Source: Luteimonas huabeiensis HB2
Lineage (GTDB): Bacteria > Pseudomonadota > Gammaproteobacteria > Xanthomonadales > Xanthomonadaceae
Direction: 5' to 3'
Assembly (NCBI RefSeq): GCF_000559025.1
Contig: NZ_JAAN01000021.1
Coordinates: 1-64,000 of the forward strand
Length of the DNA: 64,000 nt
The position numbers and the translations under genes are program-made. This document shows, one piece after another, positions 1 through 11,755 of this stretch (its first letter is position 1; the number at the start of each line of letters is the position of its first letter). The notes under the pieces were generated by a model. That model was not told the origin of the DNA, did not search any database, and saw nothing but the letters and a program-made list of their open reading frames with translations.

Positions 1-165
1 GCCGAAGGCGGATGGGGGCACGCCGCAGGCGTCCAGAGCGGCCCTCATCCGGCGCTTCGCGCCACCTTCTCCCGCTTGCGGGAGAAGGAACAACATGCCC
101 CCGCTTGCGGGAGAAGGGACGGCATGAACCGCGCTTGCGGGAGAAGGAACGACATGCACCCGCTC
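1..165. repeat. Palindromic repeat array, about 29-bp period
   Basis: Three units with the core GCTTGCGGGAGAAGG begin near 74, 103 and 133, spaced 29-30 bp. Each contains a CCCGC/GCGGG dyad. The preceding stretch (1-60, with CTCATCCGGCGC and the GCCGAAGGCGGATGGGGGCA start) recurs almost unchanged at about 22131-22195. No gene is seen in 1-253. Confidence 0.7.
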
Positions 166-253
166 GCTGGAACGGGGCAGCTGCGGCGCTGCGGTCGAAT
201 GCCCACACCTGGGGGCTTGACGCGGCGGGGGCGGCGACCGTCCATACTCCGCC

Positions 254-1684
254 ATGGCCATCGCGCTCGTCTGGTTCCGCAACGACCTTCGGCTCGACGA
301 CAACCCCGCGCTGCGCGCGGCGGTGGAGGGCGGCTACGTGCCGCTGATGGTCTACGTCCACGCGCCGGCGGAGGAGGGCGATTGGCGCCCGGGCGCCGCC
401 TCGGACGCCTGGCGGCACCATGCGCTGGCGTCGCTGGATGCGCGCCTGCGCGAGCGCGGCGCGCGGCTGCGTTGCTTCCACGGCCCCACGCTGGCCACGC
501 TGCAGACCCTGGCCACCGCGGTGGACGCCGAGGCGGTGTTCTGGAACCGGCGTTACGAGCCCGCGATCGAGACCCGCGACGCCGCGATCAAGCGCGCGCT
601 GCGCGAGGGCGGCCTGCGCGCGGAGAGCTACAACGGCTCGCTGCTGTTCGAGCCCTGGGAGGTCGAGACCGGGCAGGGCGATCCGTACCGGGTGTTCACG
701 CCGTTCTGGCGCAAGGCCCGCACCCAGTGGCGCGCGCCGCGGCTGTGGGACGCGCCCGCGCAATTCGCCACGGTCGAGGACGAGGACGCGGTGCCGCACG
801 GGGTGACCCTGGAGGGGCTGCACCTGCGGCCCGAGCGGCGCTGGGATCGCGGTTGCTGGGAGCGCTTCGAACCCGGCGAGCCGGGCGCGCGCGCTGCGCT
901 GGATCGTTTCCTGGCCGAGGGCCTGGCCGGCTACCCCGACGCGCGCGACCGGCCCGCCTTGCGCGGCACCTCGCGGCTGTCGCCGCATCTGCACTTCGGC
1001 GAGATCGCCGTCGCCCGGGTCGCCGCGGCGGTGCAGGCCGCCGCGCCGCCGGAAGTCGCCGACCCCTTCCTCGCCCAGCTCGGTTGGCGCGAGTTCGCCC
1101 ACCACCTGCTGCACCATTACCCGCAAACACCCGACGACAGCCTCGACCCGCGCTTTGCCGACTTTCCCTGGGCCCGTGCCGAGGCGCGCACGCTCGCCGC
1201 CTGGCAGCGCGGCCGCACCGGCGTGCCGATCGTCGATGCCGGCATGCGCGAGCTGTGGCGCACCGGCTGGATGCACAACCGCGTGCGGATGATCGTCGCC
1301 AGCTTCCTGACCAAGCACCTGCGCCTGCACTGGCGGCACGGCGCGCGCTGGTTCTGGGACACGCTGGTCGATGCCGATCTCGCCAACAATACCCTCGGCT
1401 GGCAGTGGACCGCCGGCACCGGTGCCGACGCGGCGCCTTACTTCCGTGTCTTCAATCCGGTGTTGCAGGCGCGGCGCTTCGATCCCGAGGCGGCCTACCT
1501 GCTGCGCTGGCTGCCGCAGCTGGAATCGCTTCCGCGCGAGTATCGGCATGCGCCCTGGGAGGCGCCGAAGGCGGCGCTGCGGCGCTTGCAACGCTATCCG
1601 CACGCGCCGGTGGTGGACCTGGCCGCCGGCCGGCAGGCCGCGCTCGAGGCCTACGCGCAGGTGTCCGGCAAGGCGCGAAGGTGA
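254..1684 (+). CDS. phrB: Deoxyribodipyrimidine photo-lyase
   Basis: A 476-residue class I cyclobutane pyrimidine dimer photolyase, a cytoplasmic flavoprotein that uses light to split UV dimers. The N-terminal Rossmann-like antenna domain opens with ALVWFRNDLRLDDNPAL (about residues 4-20). The C-terminal FAD domain carries the TSRLSPHLHFGEI, GWREFAHHLL and NNTLGWQWTAGTG signatures of the family. Length is normal. The ATG at 254 was chosen because the conserved fold begins a few residues later; no clear ribosome-binding site precedes it. The gene is alone on its strand, with the repeat array upstream and a lipoprotein gene downstream. A cryptochrome-like relative is possible but less likely. 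Confidence 0.9.
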   Translation: MAIALVWFRNDLRLDDNPALRAAVEGGYVPLMVYVHAPAEEGDWRPGAASDAWRHHALASLDARLRERGARLRCFHGPTLATLQTLATAVDAEAVFWNRRYEPAIETRDAAIKRALREGGLRAESYNGSLLFEPWEVETGQGDPYRVFTPFWRKARTQWRAPRLWDAPAQFATVEDEDAVPHGVTLEGLHLRPERRWDRGCWERFEPGEPGARAALDRFLAEGLAGYPDARDRPALRGTSRLSPHLHFGEIAVARVAAAVQAAAPPEVADPFLAQLGWREFAHHLLHHYPQTPDDSLDPRFADFPWARAEARTLAAWQRGRTGVPIVDAGMRELWRTGWMHNRVRMIVASFLTKHLRLHWRHGARWFWDTLVDADLANNTLGWQWTAGTGADAAPYFRVFNPVLQARRFDPEAAYLLRWLPQLESLPREYRHAPWEAPKAALRRLQRYPHAPVVDLAAGRQAALEAYAQVSGKARR

Positions 1685-1851
1685 CGGCGACGGCCGCGGC
1701 GCGTCTCCGTGCGGCGGCAGGCGCGACAAGATGAATGGGGTCTATCCGGGCCGTTCGCCCATCACCCACCCGCCACCCTGGCGTGACTAGGATGCGGACG
1801 TCCATCACAAGCCGGTTGCGGCCGGCGCGAAACCAGAAAGGGAGACCACCC

Positions 1852-2529
1852 ATGCGCAAGTCCGTGACCGCCGGTCTGACCGCCGCCCTCTCCGGCGCCC
1901 TGCTGATGACCGGCTGTGCCACCTATACCGGTCAGTCCTCGGACCCGAACGACCCGAACCGCACGAGGACGGGCGCGCTGGTCGGCGCCGGCATCGGCGC
2001 CGTCGCGGGCCTGCTCAGCGGCGACAGCGCGACCGAGCGCCGGCAGCACGCGATGATCGGCGCCGGCGTCGGTGCGCTGGCCGGCGGCGCCGTCGGCGTC
2101 TATCAGGACCGCCAGGAAGCCGAGCTGCGCCGGCAGATGGCCGGGACCGGCGTGGACGTGGTCCGGCAGGGCGACAACATCACCTTGAACATGCCCGGCA
2201 ACGTGACCTTCGGCTTCGACGAGACCAACATCCAGCCGCAGTTCTATCCGGTGCTCAACAACCTGGCCAACACGCTGAAGCAGTACGAGCAGACCGTGAT
2301 CGAGGTCGCCGGCCACACCGACAACGTGGGCAGCGCCAGCTACAACCAGCAGCTGTCGGAGCGTCGCGCGCAGGCGGTCGCCTCCTACCTGACCGCGCAG
2401 GGCGTGGCCCAGCAGCGCATCATCACCGTCGGCGCCGGCTTCACCCGCCCGATCGCCGACAACAGCACCGAGGCCGGCCGCGCGCAGAACCGCCGCGTGG
2501 AGATCACCCTGGTGCCGATCCAGCAGTAA
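1852..2529 (+). CDS. OmpA-family lipoprotein with glycine zipper
   Basis: A 225-residue outer-membrane lipoprotein of the YiaD type. A signal peptide ends in a lipobox (LLMTGC, Cys about 22). Two glycine-zipper stretches follow (about residues 42-80). The C-terminal OmpA domain has the peptidoglycan-binding signatures GHTDNVGS and NRRVEITL. It probably tethers the outer membrane to peptidoglycan. The ATG at 1852 is preferred over longer in-frame starts because AAGGGAG lies 7 bases upstream and a signal peptide follows directly. A hairpin terminator follows the gene, so it is probably monocistronic. Confidence 0.88.
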   Translation: MRKSVTAGLTAALSGALLMTGCATYTGQSSDPNDPNRTRTGALVGAGIGAVAGLLSGDSATERRQHAMIGAGVGALAGGAVGVYQDRQEAELRRQMAGTGVDVVRQGDNITLNMPGNVTFGFDETNIQPQFYPVLNNLANTLKQYEQTVIEVAGHTDNVGSASYNQQLSERRAQAVASYLTAQGVAQQRIITVGAGFTRPIADNSTEAGRAQNRRVEITLVPIQQ

Positions 2530-2568
2530 GCGTTCGCGCCGGCCGCGGCGCGTCCATCGCACGGAAGA

Positions 2569-2590
2569 GGGCCGCATCGCGGCCCTTTTT
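2569..2590 (+). terminator. Rho-independent terminator of the OmpA-like gene
   Basis: A perfect 7-bp stem GGGCCGC/GCGGCCC with a 3-base loop is followed directly by TTTTT. It lies 39 bases after the stop codon of the lipoprotein gene. Confidence 0.9.
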
Positions 2591-2660
2591 CGTGCTTGCT
2601 CGTGAGGTTGCCAGTGGCGAGCGGACGCGTGGCGGTCGGGCGCTCGGTATCCGGCCAGCG

Positions 2661-2773
2661 CGCCCGGGCGCCGTGCGCCCGGGCCGGTCTTCCGCCCGTC
2701 CGGAGCCGGTCAGGCCGTCTTCTTCGCGGCGAGCTGGCGCAGCAGGACGTAGTGCAACAGGCCGCCGTTGCGG
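2661..2773 (-). pseudogene. Duplicated 3' end of acnA
   Basis: This 113-bp segment is a near copy of 2818-2927, which holds the last codons of acnA and the hairpin just after its stop. The copy would encode [19 protein letters not shown] then stop, against [18 protein letters not shown] in acnA. It differs by one in-frame codon insertion and a few substitutions. It has no start of its own and is a non-functional remnant of a local tandem duplication. The spacer 2774-2817 has a GCGAAGC/GCTTCGC dyad. The rest of the 2530-2866 gap holds only the lipoprotein terminator. Confidence 0.8.
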
Positions 2774-2818
2774 GTGAGGGGGCGCGCTTGCGAAGCATGG
2801 CTTCGCGCGTCCCCGAAC

Positions 2819-2841
2819 GCCCGGGCGCCGTGCGCCCGGGC
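2819..2841. repeat. GC-rich hairpin after acnA, duplicated at 2662-2684
   Basis: GCCCGGGCG pairs with CGCCCGGGC around a 5-base loop. It sits about 25 bases past the acnA stop codon and may protect or end the acnA message. There is no T run on the acnA strand, so a classical intrinsic terminator is not supported. Confidence 0.5.
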
Positions 2842-2866
2842 CGGTCTTCCGCCCGTCCGGAGCCGG

Positions 2867-5629
<2,763 letters not shown>

Positions 5630-5708
5630 GAGCGGCACTCCTGTAGCTGGGGCGGAGGGGGATTGCTGAATTGTCGCGGATCGTTCGTGACGATTCGGTA
5701 CGATGACT

Positions 5709-5747
5709 TGGGTATGGCGCCTGAGGTATGTACAATTCTCGCATACT
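5709..5747 (+). promoter_or_regulatory. Putative promoter and operator of the vapBC-like pair
   Basis: TTGGGT (5709-5714) and TACAAT (5731-5736) are 16 bp apart and resemble a housekeeping promoter. An inverted repeat GTATG-N11-CATAC (5727-5747) covers the -10 box. That is where a toxin-antitoxin complex would be expected to bind and repress its own operon. Autoregulation is inferred. Confidence 0.5.
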
Positions 5748-5769
5748 CAAGGTCCGCGAGGGTCGTCCG

Positions 5770-6018
5770 ATGGAAGCCACCGTAGCCGAACGGGGGCAGA
5801 TCACCCTGCCCAAGGCCGTGCGCGACGCGCTGGGCCTGACCAAGGGCACCATCCTCAAGGTCGAGCTGGACGGCGGCCGGATCATCCTGCGCAAGGACGT
5901 CAGCGAGGCGCTGCGCAAGGTGCGCGGCAAGTTCCGGCTGGTCGACGGCCACGCCTCCACCGACGAGGCGCTGCGTGCCGTGCGCGGTCGCGCGCCGGGC
6001 GATCCGGTGGACCCATGA
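5770..6018 (+). CDS. AbrB/MazE-fold antitoxin (VapB type)
   Basis: An 82-residue protein with an N-terminal swapped-hairpin AbrB domain (VAERGQITLPKAVRDALGL, then GTILKVELDGGRIILRK). A short C-terminal tail would bind the toxin. The ATG at 5770 places the AbrB fold at the N-terminus; a longer frame from 5728 would begin inside the promoter. The stop overlaps the start of the PIN toxin (ATGA), typical of translationally coupled toxin-antitoxin pairs. The pair sits between the two divergent aconitase genes. Confidence 0.85.
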   Translation: MEATVAERGQITLPKAVRDALGLTKGTILKVELDGGRIILRKDVSEALRKVRGKFRLVDGHASTDEALRAVRGRAPGDPVDP

Positions 6019-6419
6019 TCGCGCTCGACGCATCCGTCCTGCTCGACATCCTGGCCGGCGATCCGGTCCACGCCGAGGCGTCGGAGACCTGCATCGGCGA
6101 TGCGCTGGCGCGCGAGGACGTGGTCGTCTGCGACGCGGTGGTGGCCGAGGTGCAGGCGATGCTGGACACCTCCGCCAGCCTGATGGACGTGCTGTCGGGC
6201 CTGGGCATCCGCTACGAGCCGACCCACGAGGCGGCGGCCATGCGCGCCGGCCACATGTACCGCCGTTTCCGTACCCGCGGCGGACAGCGCGAACGGGTGA
6301 TCGCCGACTTCCTGATCGGCGCCCACGCGCTGCTCCAGTGCGACGGGCTCATCACCCGCGACGCGGCGTTCTTCCGCGACTATTTCAAGGGTCTCAAGCT
6401 GATCGTACCGTCGGCTTGA
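6015..6419 (+). CDS. PIN-domain ribonuclease toxin (VapC type)
   Basis: A 134-residue PIN-domain protein, probably an RNA-cleaving toxin inhibited by the upstream antitoxin. The acidic metal-binding residues are present: Asp5 in [12 protein letters not shown], the Glu of VVAEVQAML, the Asp of [12 protein letters not shown], and Asp in LITRDAAFF. The domain therefore looks catalytically intact. It overlaps the antitoxin by 4 bases and ends 40 bases before acnB, so read-through into acnB is possible. Confidence 0.85.
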   Translation: MIALDASVLLDILAGDPVHAEASETCIGDALAREDVVVCDAVVAEVQAMLDTSASLMDVLSGLGIRYEPTHEAAAMRAGHMYRRFRTRGGQRERVIADFLIGAHALLQCDGLITRDAAFFRDYFKGLKLIVPSA

Positions 6420-6459
6420 GGCGAAACCGTCCACCGGTACGCGTCACCCCGGAGTTCCC

Positions 6460-9057
6460 ATGCTCGCAGCCTATCGCCAACACGCCGCCGAACGCGAAGC
6501 GCTCGGTATTCCCCCGCTGCCGCTGTCGGCGCAGCAGACCGCCGACCTGATCGAGCTGATCAAGCAGCCGCCGGCGGACGAGGCGGAACGCGCGTTCCTG
6601 GTCGAACTGCTCAGCCAGCGGGTGCCCGCGGGCGTGGACGATGCCGCCAAGGTCAAGGCCTCGTACCTGGCCGCGCTCGCCCTGGGCACCGAGACCACGC
6701 CGCTGATCCCGCCGCGCCGCGCCACCGAGCTGCTGGGCACGATGCTGGGCGGCTACAACATCCATCCGCTGATCGAGCTGCTCGACCACGCCGAGCTGGG
6801 CGAGGTCGCGGCCGAGGGCCTGAAGCACACCCTGCTGGTGTTCGATGCCTTCCACGACGTGCAGGAGAAGGCCGAGGCCGGCAACGCCAACGCGCAGGCC
6901 GTGCTGAAGAGCTGGGCCGAGGCCGAGTGGTTCACCAGCCGGCCGGAAGTGCCGGAATCGCTGACGATCACCGTGTTCAAGGTGCCGGGCGAGACCAACA
7001 CCGACGACCTGTCGCCGGCCCCCGATGCGACCACCCGCCCGGACATCCCGCTGCACGCGCTGGCGATGCTCAAGAACAAGCGCCCCGACGCGCCGTTCGT
7101 GCCGGAGGAGGACGGCAAGCGCGGCCCGATCGGCGAGATCCTCCGGCTCAAGGCGCAGGGGCACCTGGTGGCCTACGTCGGCGACGTGGTCGGCACCGGC
7201 TCCAGCCGCAAGTCGGCCACCAACTCGGTGCTGTGGTGGACCGGCCAGGACATCCCGTTCATTCCCAACAAGCGTTTCGGCGGCGTCTGCCTGGGCGGCA
7301 AGATCGCGCCGATCTTCTACAACACGATGGAGGACGCCGGCGCGCTGCCGATCGAGCTCGACGTGTCGAAGATGGAGCACGGCGACACGATCGAGCTGCG
7401 GCCCTACGAGGGCAAGGCGCTCAAGGACGGGCAGGTCATCGCCGAGTTCCAGGTCAAGTCGGAGGTGCTGTTCGACGAGGTGCGCGCCGGCGGCCGCATC
7501 CCGCTGATCATCGGCCGCGGCCTGACCGCCAAGGCGCGCGAGGCGCTGGGCCTGCCGGCGGCCGACCTGTTCCGGCAGCCGCAGCAGCCGGCCGACAGCG
7601 GCCGCGGCTTCTCGCTGGCGCAGAAGATGGTCGGTCGCGCCTGCGGCCTGCCGGAGGGGCAGGGCGTGCGCCCCGGCACCTATTGCGAGCCGAAGATGAC
7701 CTCCGTCGGTTCGCAGGACACCACCGGGCCGATGACCCGCGACGAGCTGAAGGACCTGGCCTGCCTGGGCTTCTCGGCCGACCTGGTGATGCAGTCGTTC
7801 TGCCACACCGCGGCCTACCCGAAGCCGGTGGACGTCAAGACCCACCACACCCTGCCGGAGTTCATCTCCACCCGTGGCGGCATCTCGCTGCGCCCGGGCG
7901 ACGGCGTGATCCACAGCTGGCTCAACCGCATGCTGCTGCCCGACACCGTCGGCACCGGCGGCGATTCGCACACGCGCTTCCCGGTGGGCATCTCGTTCCC
8001 GGCCGGTTCCGGCCTGGTGGCGTTCGCCGCGGCCACCGGGGTCATGCCGCTGGACATGCCCGAATCGGTGCTGGTGCGCTTCAAGGGCGAGCTGCAGCCG
8101 GGCGTGACCCTGCGCGACCTGGTCAATGCGATCCCGTACTACGCGATCAAGCAGGGGCTGCTGACGGTCGCCAAGCAGGGCAAGAAGAACATCTTCTCCG
8201 GCCGCATCCTGGAGATCGAGGGCCTGCCGCAGCTCAAGGTGGAGCAGGCGTTCGAGCTGTCCGACGCGTCCGCCGAGCGCTCCGCCGCCGGCTGCACGGT
8301 GCGCCTGGACAAGGAACCGATCATCGAATACCTCAACAGCAACATCACCCTGCTGAAGTGGATGATCGCCGAAGGCTACCAGGACGCCCGCTCGCTGGCC
8401 CGCCGCATCCGCAAGATGGAGGAATGGCTGGCGGATCCGCAGCTGCTCGAACCGGATGCCGATGCCGAGTACGCCGCGGTCATCGAGATCGATCTGGCGG
8501 AGGTACACGAGCCGCTGCTGGCCTGCCCGAACGACCCGGACGACGTGAAGACGCTGTCCGACGTGGCGGGCACCCGGATCGACGAGGTGTTCATCGGCTC
8601 GTGCATGACCAACATCGGCCACTTCCGCGCCGCCGCCAAGCTGCTCGAGGGCAAGCGCGACATCCCCACGCGGCTGTGGGTGGCGCCGCCGACCAAGATG
8701 GACGCCAGCGAGCTGACCAAGGAAGGCCACTACGGCACCTTCGGCGCCGCCGGCGCGCGGATGGAGATGCCCGGCTGCTCGCTGTGCATGGGCAACCAGG
8801 CGCAGGTGCGCGAGGGCGCGACGGTGTTCTCGACCAGCACCCGCAACTTCCCCAACCGCCTCGGCCGCAACTCCAACGTGTACCTGGGCTCGGCGGAGCT
8901 GGCCGCGATCTGCTCGCGCCTGGGCCGCATCCCGACCAAGGCCGAGTACATGGCCGACATCGGCGTGATCAACGACCGCGGCGCCGAGATCTATCGCTAC
9001 ATGAACTTCGACCAGATCGAGGAGTACCGCGAGGTCGCGGCCTCGGTGGCGGCGTGA
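6460..9057 (+). CDS. acnB: Aconitate hydratase B
   Basis: An 865-residue bifunctional aconitase/2-methylisocitrate dehydratase, the main TCA-cycle aconitase in many gammaproteobacteria. It has the AcnB N-terminal HEAT-like domain, then the swivel region ([12 protein letters not shown]), then the catalytic domains with [13 protein letters not shown]. Cluster-binding cysteines lie in [11 protein letters not shown] and [10 protein letters not shown]. Length matches the family. The start at 6460 has GGAG 5 bases upstream. A strong terminator follows. Confidence 0.96.
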   Translation: MLAAYRQHAAEREALGIPPLPLSAQQTADLIELIKQPPADEAERAFLVELLSQRVPAGVDDAAKVKASYLAALALGTETTPLIPPRRATELLGTMLGGYNIHPLIELLDHAELGEVAAEGLKHTLLVFDAFHDVQEKAEAGNANAQAVLKSWAEAEWFTSRPEVPESLTITVFKVPGETNTDDLSPAPDATTRPDIPLHALAMLKNKRPDAPFVPEEDGKRGPIGEILRLKAQGHLVAYVGDVVGTGSSRKSATNSVLWWTGQDIPFIPNKRFGGVCLGGKIAPIFYNTMEDAGALPIELDVSKMEHGDTIELRPYEGKALKDGQVIAEFQVKSEVLFDEVRAGGRIPLIIGRGLTAKAREALGLPAADLFRQPQQPADSGRGFSLAQKMVGRACGLPEGQGVRPGTYCEPKMTSVGSQDTTGPMTRDELKDLACLGFSADLVMQSFCHTAAYPKPVDVKTHHTLPEFISTRGGISLRPGDGVIHSWLNRMLLPDTVGTGGDSHTRFPVGISFPAGSGLVAFAAATGVMPLDMPESVLVRFKGELQPGVTLRDLVNAIPYYAIKQGLLTVAKQGKKNIFSGRILEIEGLPQLKVEQAFELSDASAERSAAGCTVRLDKEPIIEYLNSNITLLKWMIAEGYQDARSLARRIRKMEEWLADPQLLEPDADAEYAAVIEIDLAEVHEPLLACPNDPDDVKTLSDVAGTRIDEVFIGSCMTNIGHFRAAAKLLEGKRDIPTRLWVAPPTKMDASELTKEGHYGTFGAAGARMEMPGCSLCMGNQAQVREGATVFSTSTRNFPNRLGRNSNVYLGSAELAAICSRLGRIPTKAEYMADIGVINDRGAEIYRYMNFDQIEEYREVAASVAA

Positions 9058-9081
9058 TCGCCGCCTGACGCGGCAACGAAG

Positions 9082-9107
9082 AGGCCCGGCGCATGCCGGG
9101 CCTTTTT
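9082..9107 (+). terminator. Rho-independent terminator after acnB
   Basis: A 9-bp stem AGGCCCGGC/GCCGGGCCT around a GCAT loop ends in a run of five T. It lies 25 bases after the acnB stop and between acnB and the convergent cheB. Confidence 0.93.
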
Positions 9108-9190
9108 CGTCGCTTCCCGGTCCGCGACGATGAAGGCCGGAACGCGCCTGCGCGATCGCAACGGCGCTGCCTGCGCGTCCGCCCTGACGC

Positions 9191-10243
9191 CTAGGCCGCC
9201 GCCTCCCGGCGCGACAGCTCCAGCATCCTGGCGGCGATCCGCGGCAGCGGCACGATCTCGTCGGCGGCGCCCAGCTTCGCCGCGGCGCCGGGCATGCCCC
9301 AGACCACGCTGGTGGCTTCGTCCTGGACCAGCGTGGCGGCGCCGGCCTCGCGCATCGCCAGCAGGCCGCGCGCGCCGTCGTCGCCCATGCCGGTGAGCAG
9401 CGCGCCGATCGCGCGCGCGCCGGCGTGGCGGGCGACGGCGTGGAACAGCACGTCCACCGCCGGGCGGTGGCGGTTGACGGGCTCGCCGTCGACGACGACG
9501 CAGCGCCAGCCGGCGCCGTCGCGCGCGATGCCCAGGTGGCGATCGGGCGGCGGCAGGTAGGCATGGCCCGGCACGATGGGATCGCCGTCGGTCGCTTCCA
9601 GCACGCGCAGGGCGCTGTGCCGGTCCAGCCGTTCCACGAAGGGGCGGCTGAAGGCGGCGGGGATGTGCTGGGTGATCAGCACCGGTGGGGCCTCGGCGGG
9701 CATGGCTTCGAGCACCTGGCGGATCGCCTCGGTACCGCCGGCGGAGGCGCCGATGGCGATCAGGCGCGTGCGCGCGGCGGGACTGGCCGCGAGCGCGCGC
9801 GGCGGTGCCGGTGCGGGGGCCGTGCGCCGCGGTTGCACGCGGGCCTGCGCGGCGTGGCGCACGCGCGCGGCCAGTTCGGCCGCCGAACGGTCGAACTCGG
9901 CCGCGCTGGCCGCTCTCGGCTTGGCGACCACGTCCACTGCGCCCAGCGCGAGCGCCTGCAGGGTCGCGGCGGCGCCGCGTTCGGTCAGCGAGGAGACCAT
10001 CACCACCGGCATCGGCCGCAGGCGCATGAGCTGCTCGAGGAATTCCAGCCCGTTCATGCGCGGCATCTCGATGTCGAGCGTGAGCACGTCCGGGCGCAGG
10101 CGCAGGATCTTCTCGCGCGCGATCAGCGGGTCGGCGGCGGTGCCCACCACCTCGATGCCGGGCGCGCGCGCGAGCATGCCGGCCAGCAGTTGCCGGACCA
10201 CCGCGGAGTCGTCGACCACCAGCACGCGCACCGGCGCGCTCAT
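9191..10243 (-). CDS. cheB: Chemotaxis protein-glutamate methylesterase/deamidase CheB
   Basis: A 350-residue response regulator that demethylates and deamidates chemoreceptors when phosphorylated by CheA. The N-terminal receiver has Asp11/Asp12 and the phospho-acceptor Asp57 ([12 protein letters not shown]). The C-terminal esterase domain has the catalytic Ser in [11 protein letters not shown], His in ITQHIP and Asp in MGDDGARG. Its start overlaps the cheD stop (ATGA). Last gene of the receptor-cheR-cheD-cheB run. Confidence 0.95.
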   Translation of the reverse strand: MSAPVRVLVVDDSAVVRQLLAGMLARAPGIEVVGTAADPLIAREKILRLRPDVLTLDIEMPRMNGLEFLEQLMRLRPMPVVMVSSLTERGAAATLQALALGAVDVVAKPRAASAAEFDRSAAELAARVRHAAQARVQPRRTAPAPAPPRALAASPAARTRLIAIGASAGGTEAIRQVLEAMPAEAPPVLITQHIPAAFSRPFVERLDRHSALRVLEATDGDPIVPGHAYLPPPDRHLGIARDGAGWRCVVVDGEPVNRHRPAVDVLFHAVARHAGARAIGALLTGMGDDGARGLLAMREAGAATLVQDEATSVVWGMPGAAAKLGAADEIVPLPRIAARMLELSRREAAA

Positions 10244-10842
10244 GCGAACAGCTCCACGCCGCCGCTGGCCGGGCCGCCGGACAGGCGCGCGCGCACCGCG
10301 GTCTCGGCGGCGACCACCTCGGCGCCGTGCGCGTGCGGCAGGCGCTGCACGACGACGCGGCCGCTGTCGGGAAAGAACCACACCTTGCGCGGGTGGATGC
10401 CGCGCAGGTCGGAGGCCACCACCGGGATGCGCTCGGCCCGCAGGTAGTCGCCGACGAACTCCGCATTGCGGCTGCCGACCGGGTTGCTGGCGAAGCCCTT
10501 GAGCACGTTGGCGCCGCCGAAGACCTTGGCTTCCAGGCGCTGGCGGCTGGCGCCGCGCTTGAGCAGGTCGTTGATCAGCAGCTCCATCGCATAGCTGCCG
10601 TAGCGCGCGGGCGCGCCGTCGCGGGCGCCGTCTCCGCCGCTGGCATCGGGCAGCATGAAGTGGTTCATGCCGCCGATGCCGAGCAGCGGATCGCGCAGGC
10701 AGGCGGCCACGCACGAGCCCAGCACCGTCACCAGCGCGGTGCCGTCGTCGACCGCCAGGTACTGGGTGGGCAGCAGCTTGACCGCCTGCACCTGGAAGCG
10801 CGGATCGCGATAGCGCAGCAGGGCCTCGGCGGGCGGGCTCAT
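10240..10842 (-). CDS. cheD: Chemoreceptor glutamine deamidase CheD
   Basis: A 200-residue CheD that deamidates receptor glutamines and in some species links to CheC or CheY-P. It contains the family core: [14 protein letters not shown] with the catalytic Cys, [10 protein letters not shown] with the catalytic His, then a Thr/Ser-containing strand. Family lengths are about 160-200. It overlaps cheR and cheB by 4 bases on each side, indicating translational coupling. Confidence 0.93.
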   Translation of the reverse strand: MSPPAEALLRYRDPRFQVQAVKLLPTQYLAVDDGTALVTVLGSCVAACLRDPLLGIGGMNHFMLPDASGGDGARDGAPARYGSYAMELLINDLLKRGASRQRLEAKVFGGANVLKGFASNPVGSRNAEFVGDYLRAERIPVVASDLRGIHPRKVWFFPDSGRVVVQRLPHAHGAEVVAAETAVRARLSGGPASGGVELFA

Positions 10843-11711
10843 GCCGGTGCCCCGTCGGCGCGCCGGTACAGGGTGCGCCCGCAGGGCCGGATCAGGTCGC
10901 CGGCATGCAGGTAGTTCTCGGAATGGCCGGTGTAGAGCAGGCCGTCCTCGGCCAGGTGGGGCACCAGGCGGGCCAGGATCCCGCGCTGGGTGGGCTTGTC
11001 GAAGTAGATCATCACGTTGCGGCAGAACAGCGCGACGATCCCGTGGGGCGCGTCGTAGCGCGGCGCCAGCAGGTTGAGCGGGCGGAACTCCACCAGCGCG
11101 CGCAGTTCGGGCCTGATCCGGCAACGCCCGGCCTGCGGACCGGCGCCGCGCAGGAAGTAGCGCCGCAGCAGCGCCGGCTCCAGGCCCGCGACCCGTTCCA
11201 GCGGGTAGACCCCTTGCGCCGCGGCGGCCAGGACCTGGGTGTCGATGTCGGTGGCCAGGATGCGCACCGGCGGGGCCAGGCTGCCGAAGGCCTCGCAGGC
11301 GGCGATGGCCATCGAGTACGGCTCCTCGCCGGTCGAGGCCGCGCACGACCACAGCGGCAGCGGCTGCGGTGCCGGGGCGCCGGCGCGCGCGCGCAGTTCC
11401 TCGCGCAGGCGCTCGAAGTGGTGCGGCTCGCGGAAGAACGCGGTGAGGTTGGTGGTCAGCGCGTTGACGAAGGCCTGCAGCTCGTCGTCGTCGTCGCCGT
11501 GCTCGATGCGGTCGAGGTAGGCGCGGAAGCTGTCCACGCCCAGCGCGCGCAGCCGGCGCGAAAGGCGCCCGTAGACCATGTCGCGCTTGGCCGGCCCCAG
11601 CGCGATGCCGGCGTGGCGCCGGATCAGCTCGCAGACGCGGCGGAAGTCGCGGTCGTGGAAGGGGAATTCCCGCCGGCCGGCGGTGGCGTGCGGGGCGGGT
11701 GGCGCGGGCAT
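10839..11711 (-). CDS. cheR: Chemotaxis protein methyltransferase CheR
   Basis: A 290-residue S-adenosylmethionine-dependent enzyme that methylates receptor glutamates. The N-terminal helical domain ([16 protein letters not shown]) precedes the Rossmann domain with [14 protein letters not shown] and the [14 protein letters not shown] motif. The upstream receptor ends in a xWxxF pentapeptide that CheR-type enzymes bind. The ATG at 11711 puts the conserved domain about 20 residues in; upstream in-frame sequence is alanine-rich shadow. Confidence 0.95.
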   Translation of the reverse strand: MPAPPAPHATAGRREFPFHDRDFRRVCELIRRHAGIALGPAKRDMVYGRLSRRLRALGVDSFRAYLDRIEHGDDDDELQAFVNALTTNLTAFFREPHHFERLREELRARAGAPAPQPLPLWSCAASTGEEPYSMAIAACEAFGSLAPPVRILATDIDTQVLAAAAQGVYPLERVAGLEPALLRRYFLRGAGPQAGRCRIRPELRALVEFRPLNLLAPRYDAPHGIVALFCRNVMIYFDKPTQRGILARLVPHLAEDGLLYTGHSENYLHAGDLIRPCGRTLYRRADGAPA

Positions 11712-11755
11712 GGGCGACGGTGGGCGGCGGCGCGCGGACGCGCCGCCGCGCGGGC

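Noticed and set aside
217..248. TTGACG and CATACT/TCCATA boxes before the photolyase gene
   Set aside because: Spacing of 18-20 bases and a predicted start at or after the start codon make this promoter too weak to call.
9082..9107. Bidirectional terminator also ending cheB transcription
   Set aside because: On the cheB strand the stem is followed by TCTTCG rather than a T run, so only the acnB direction is supported.
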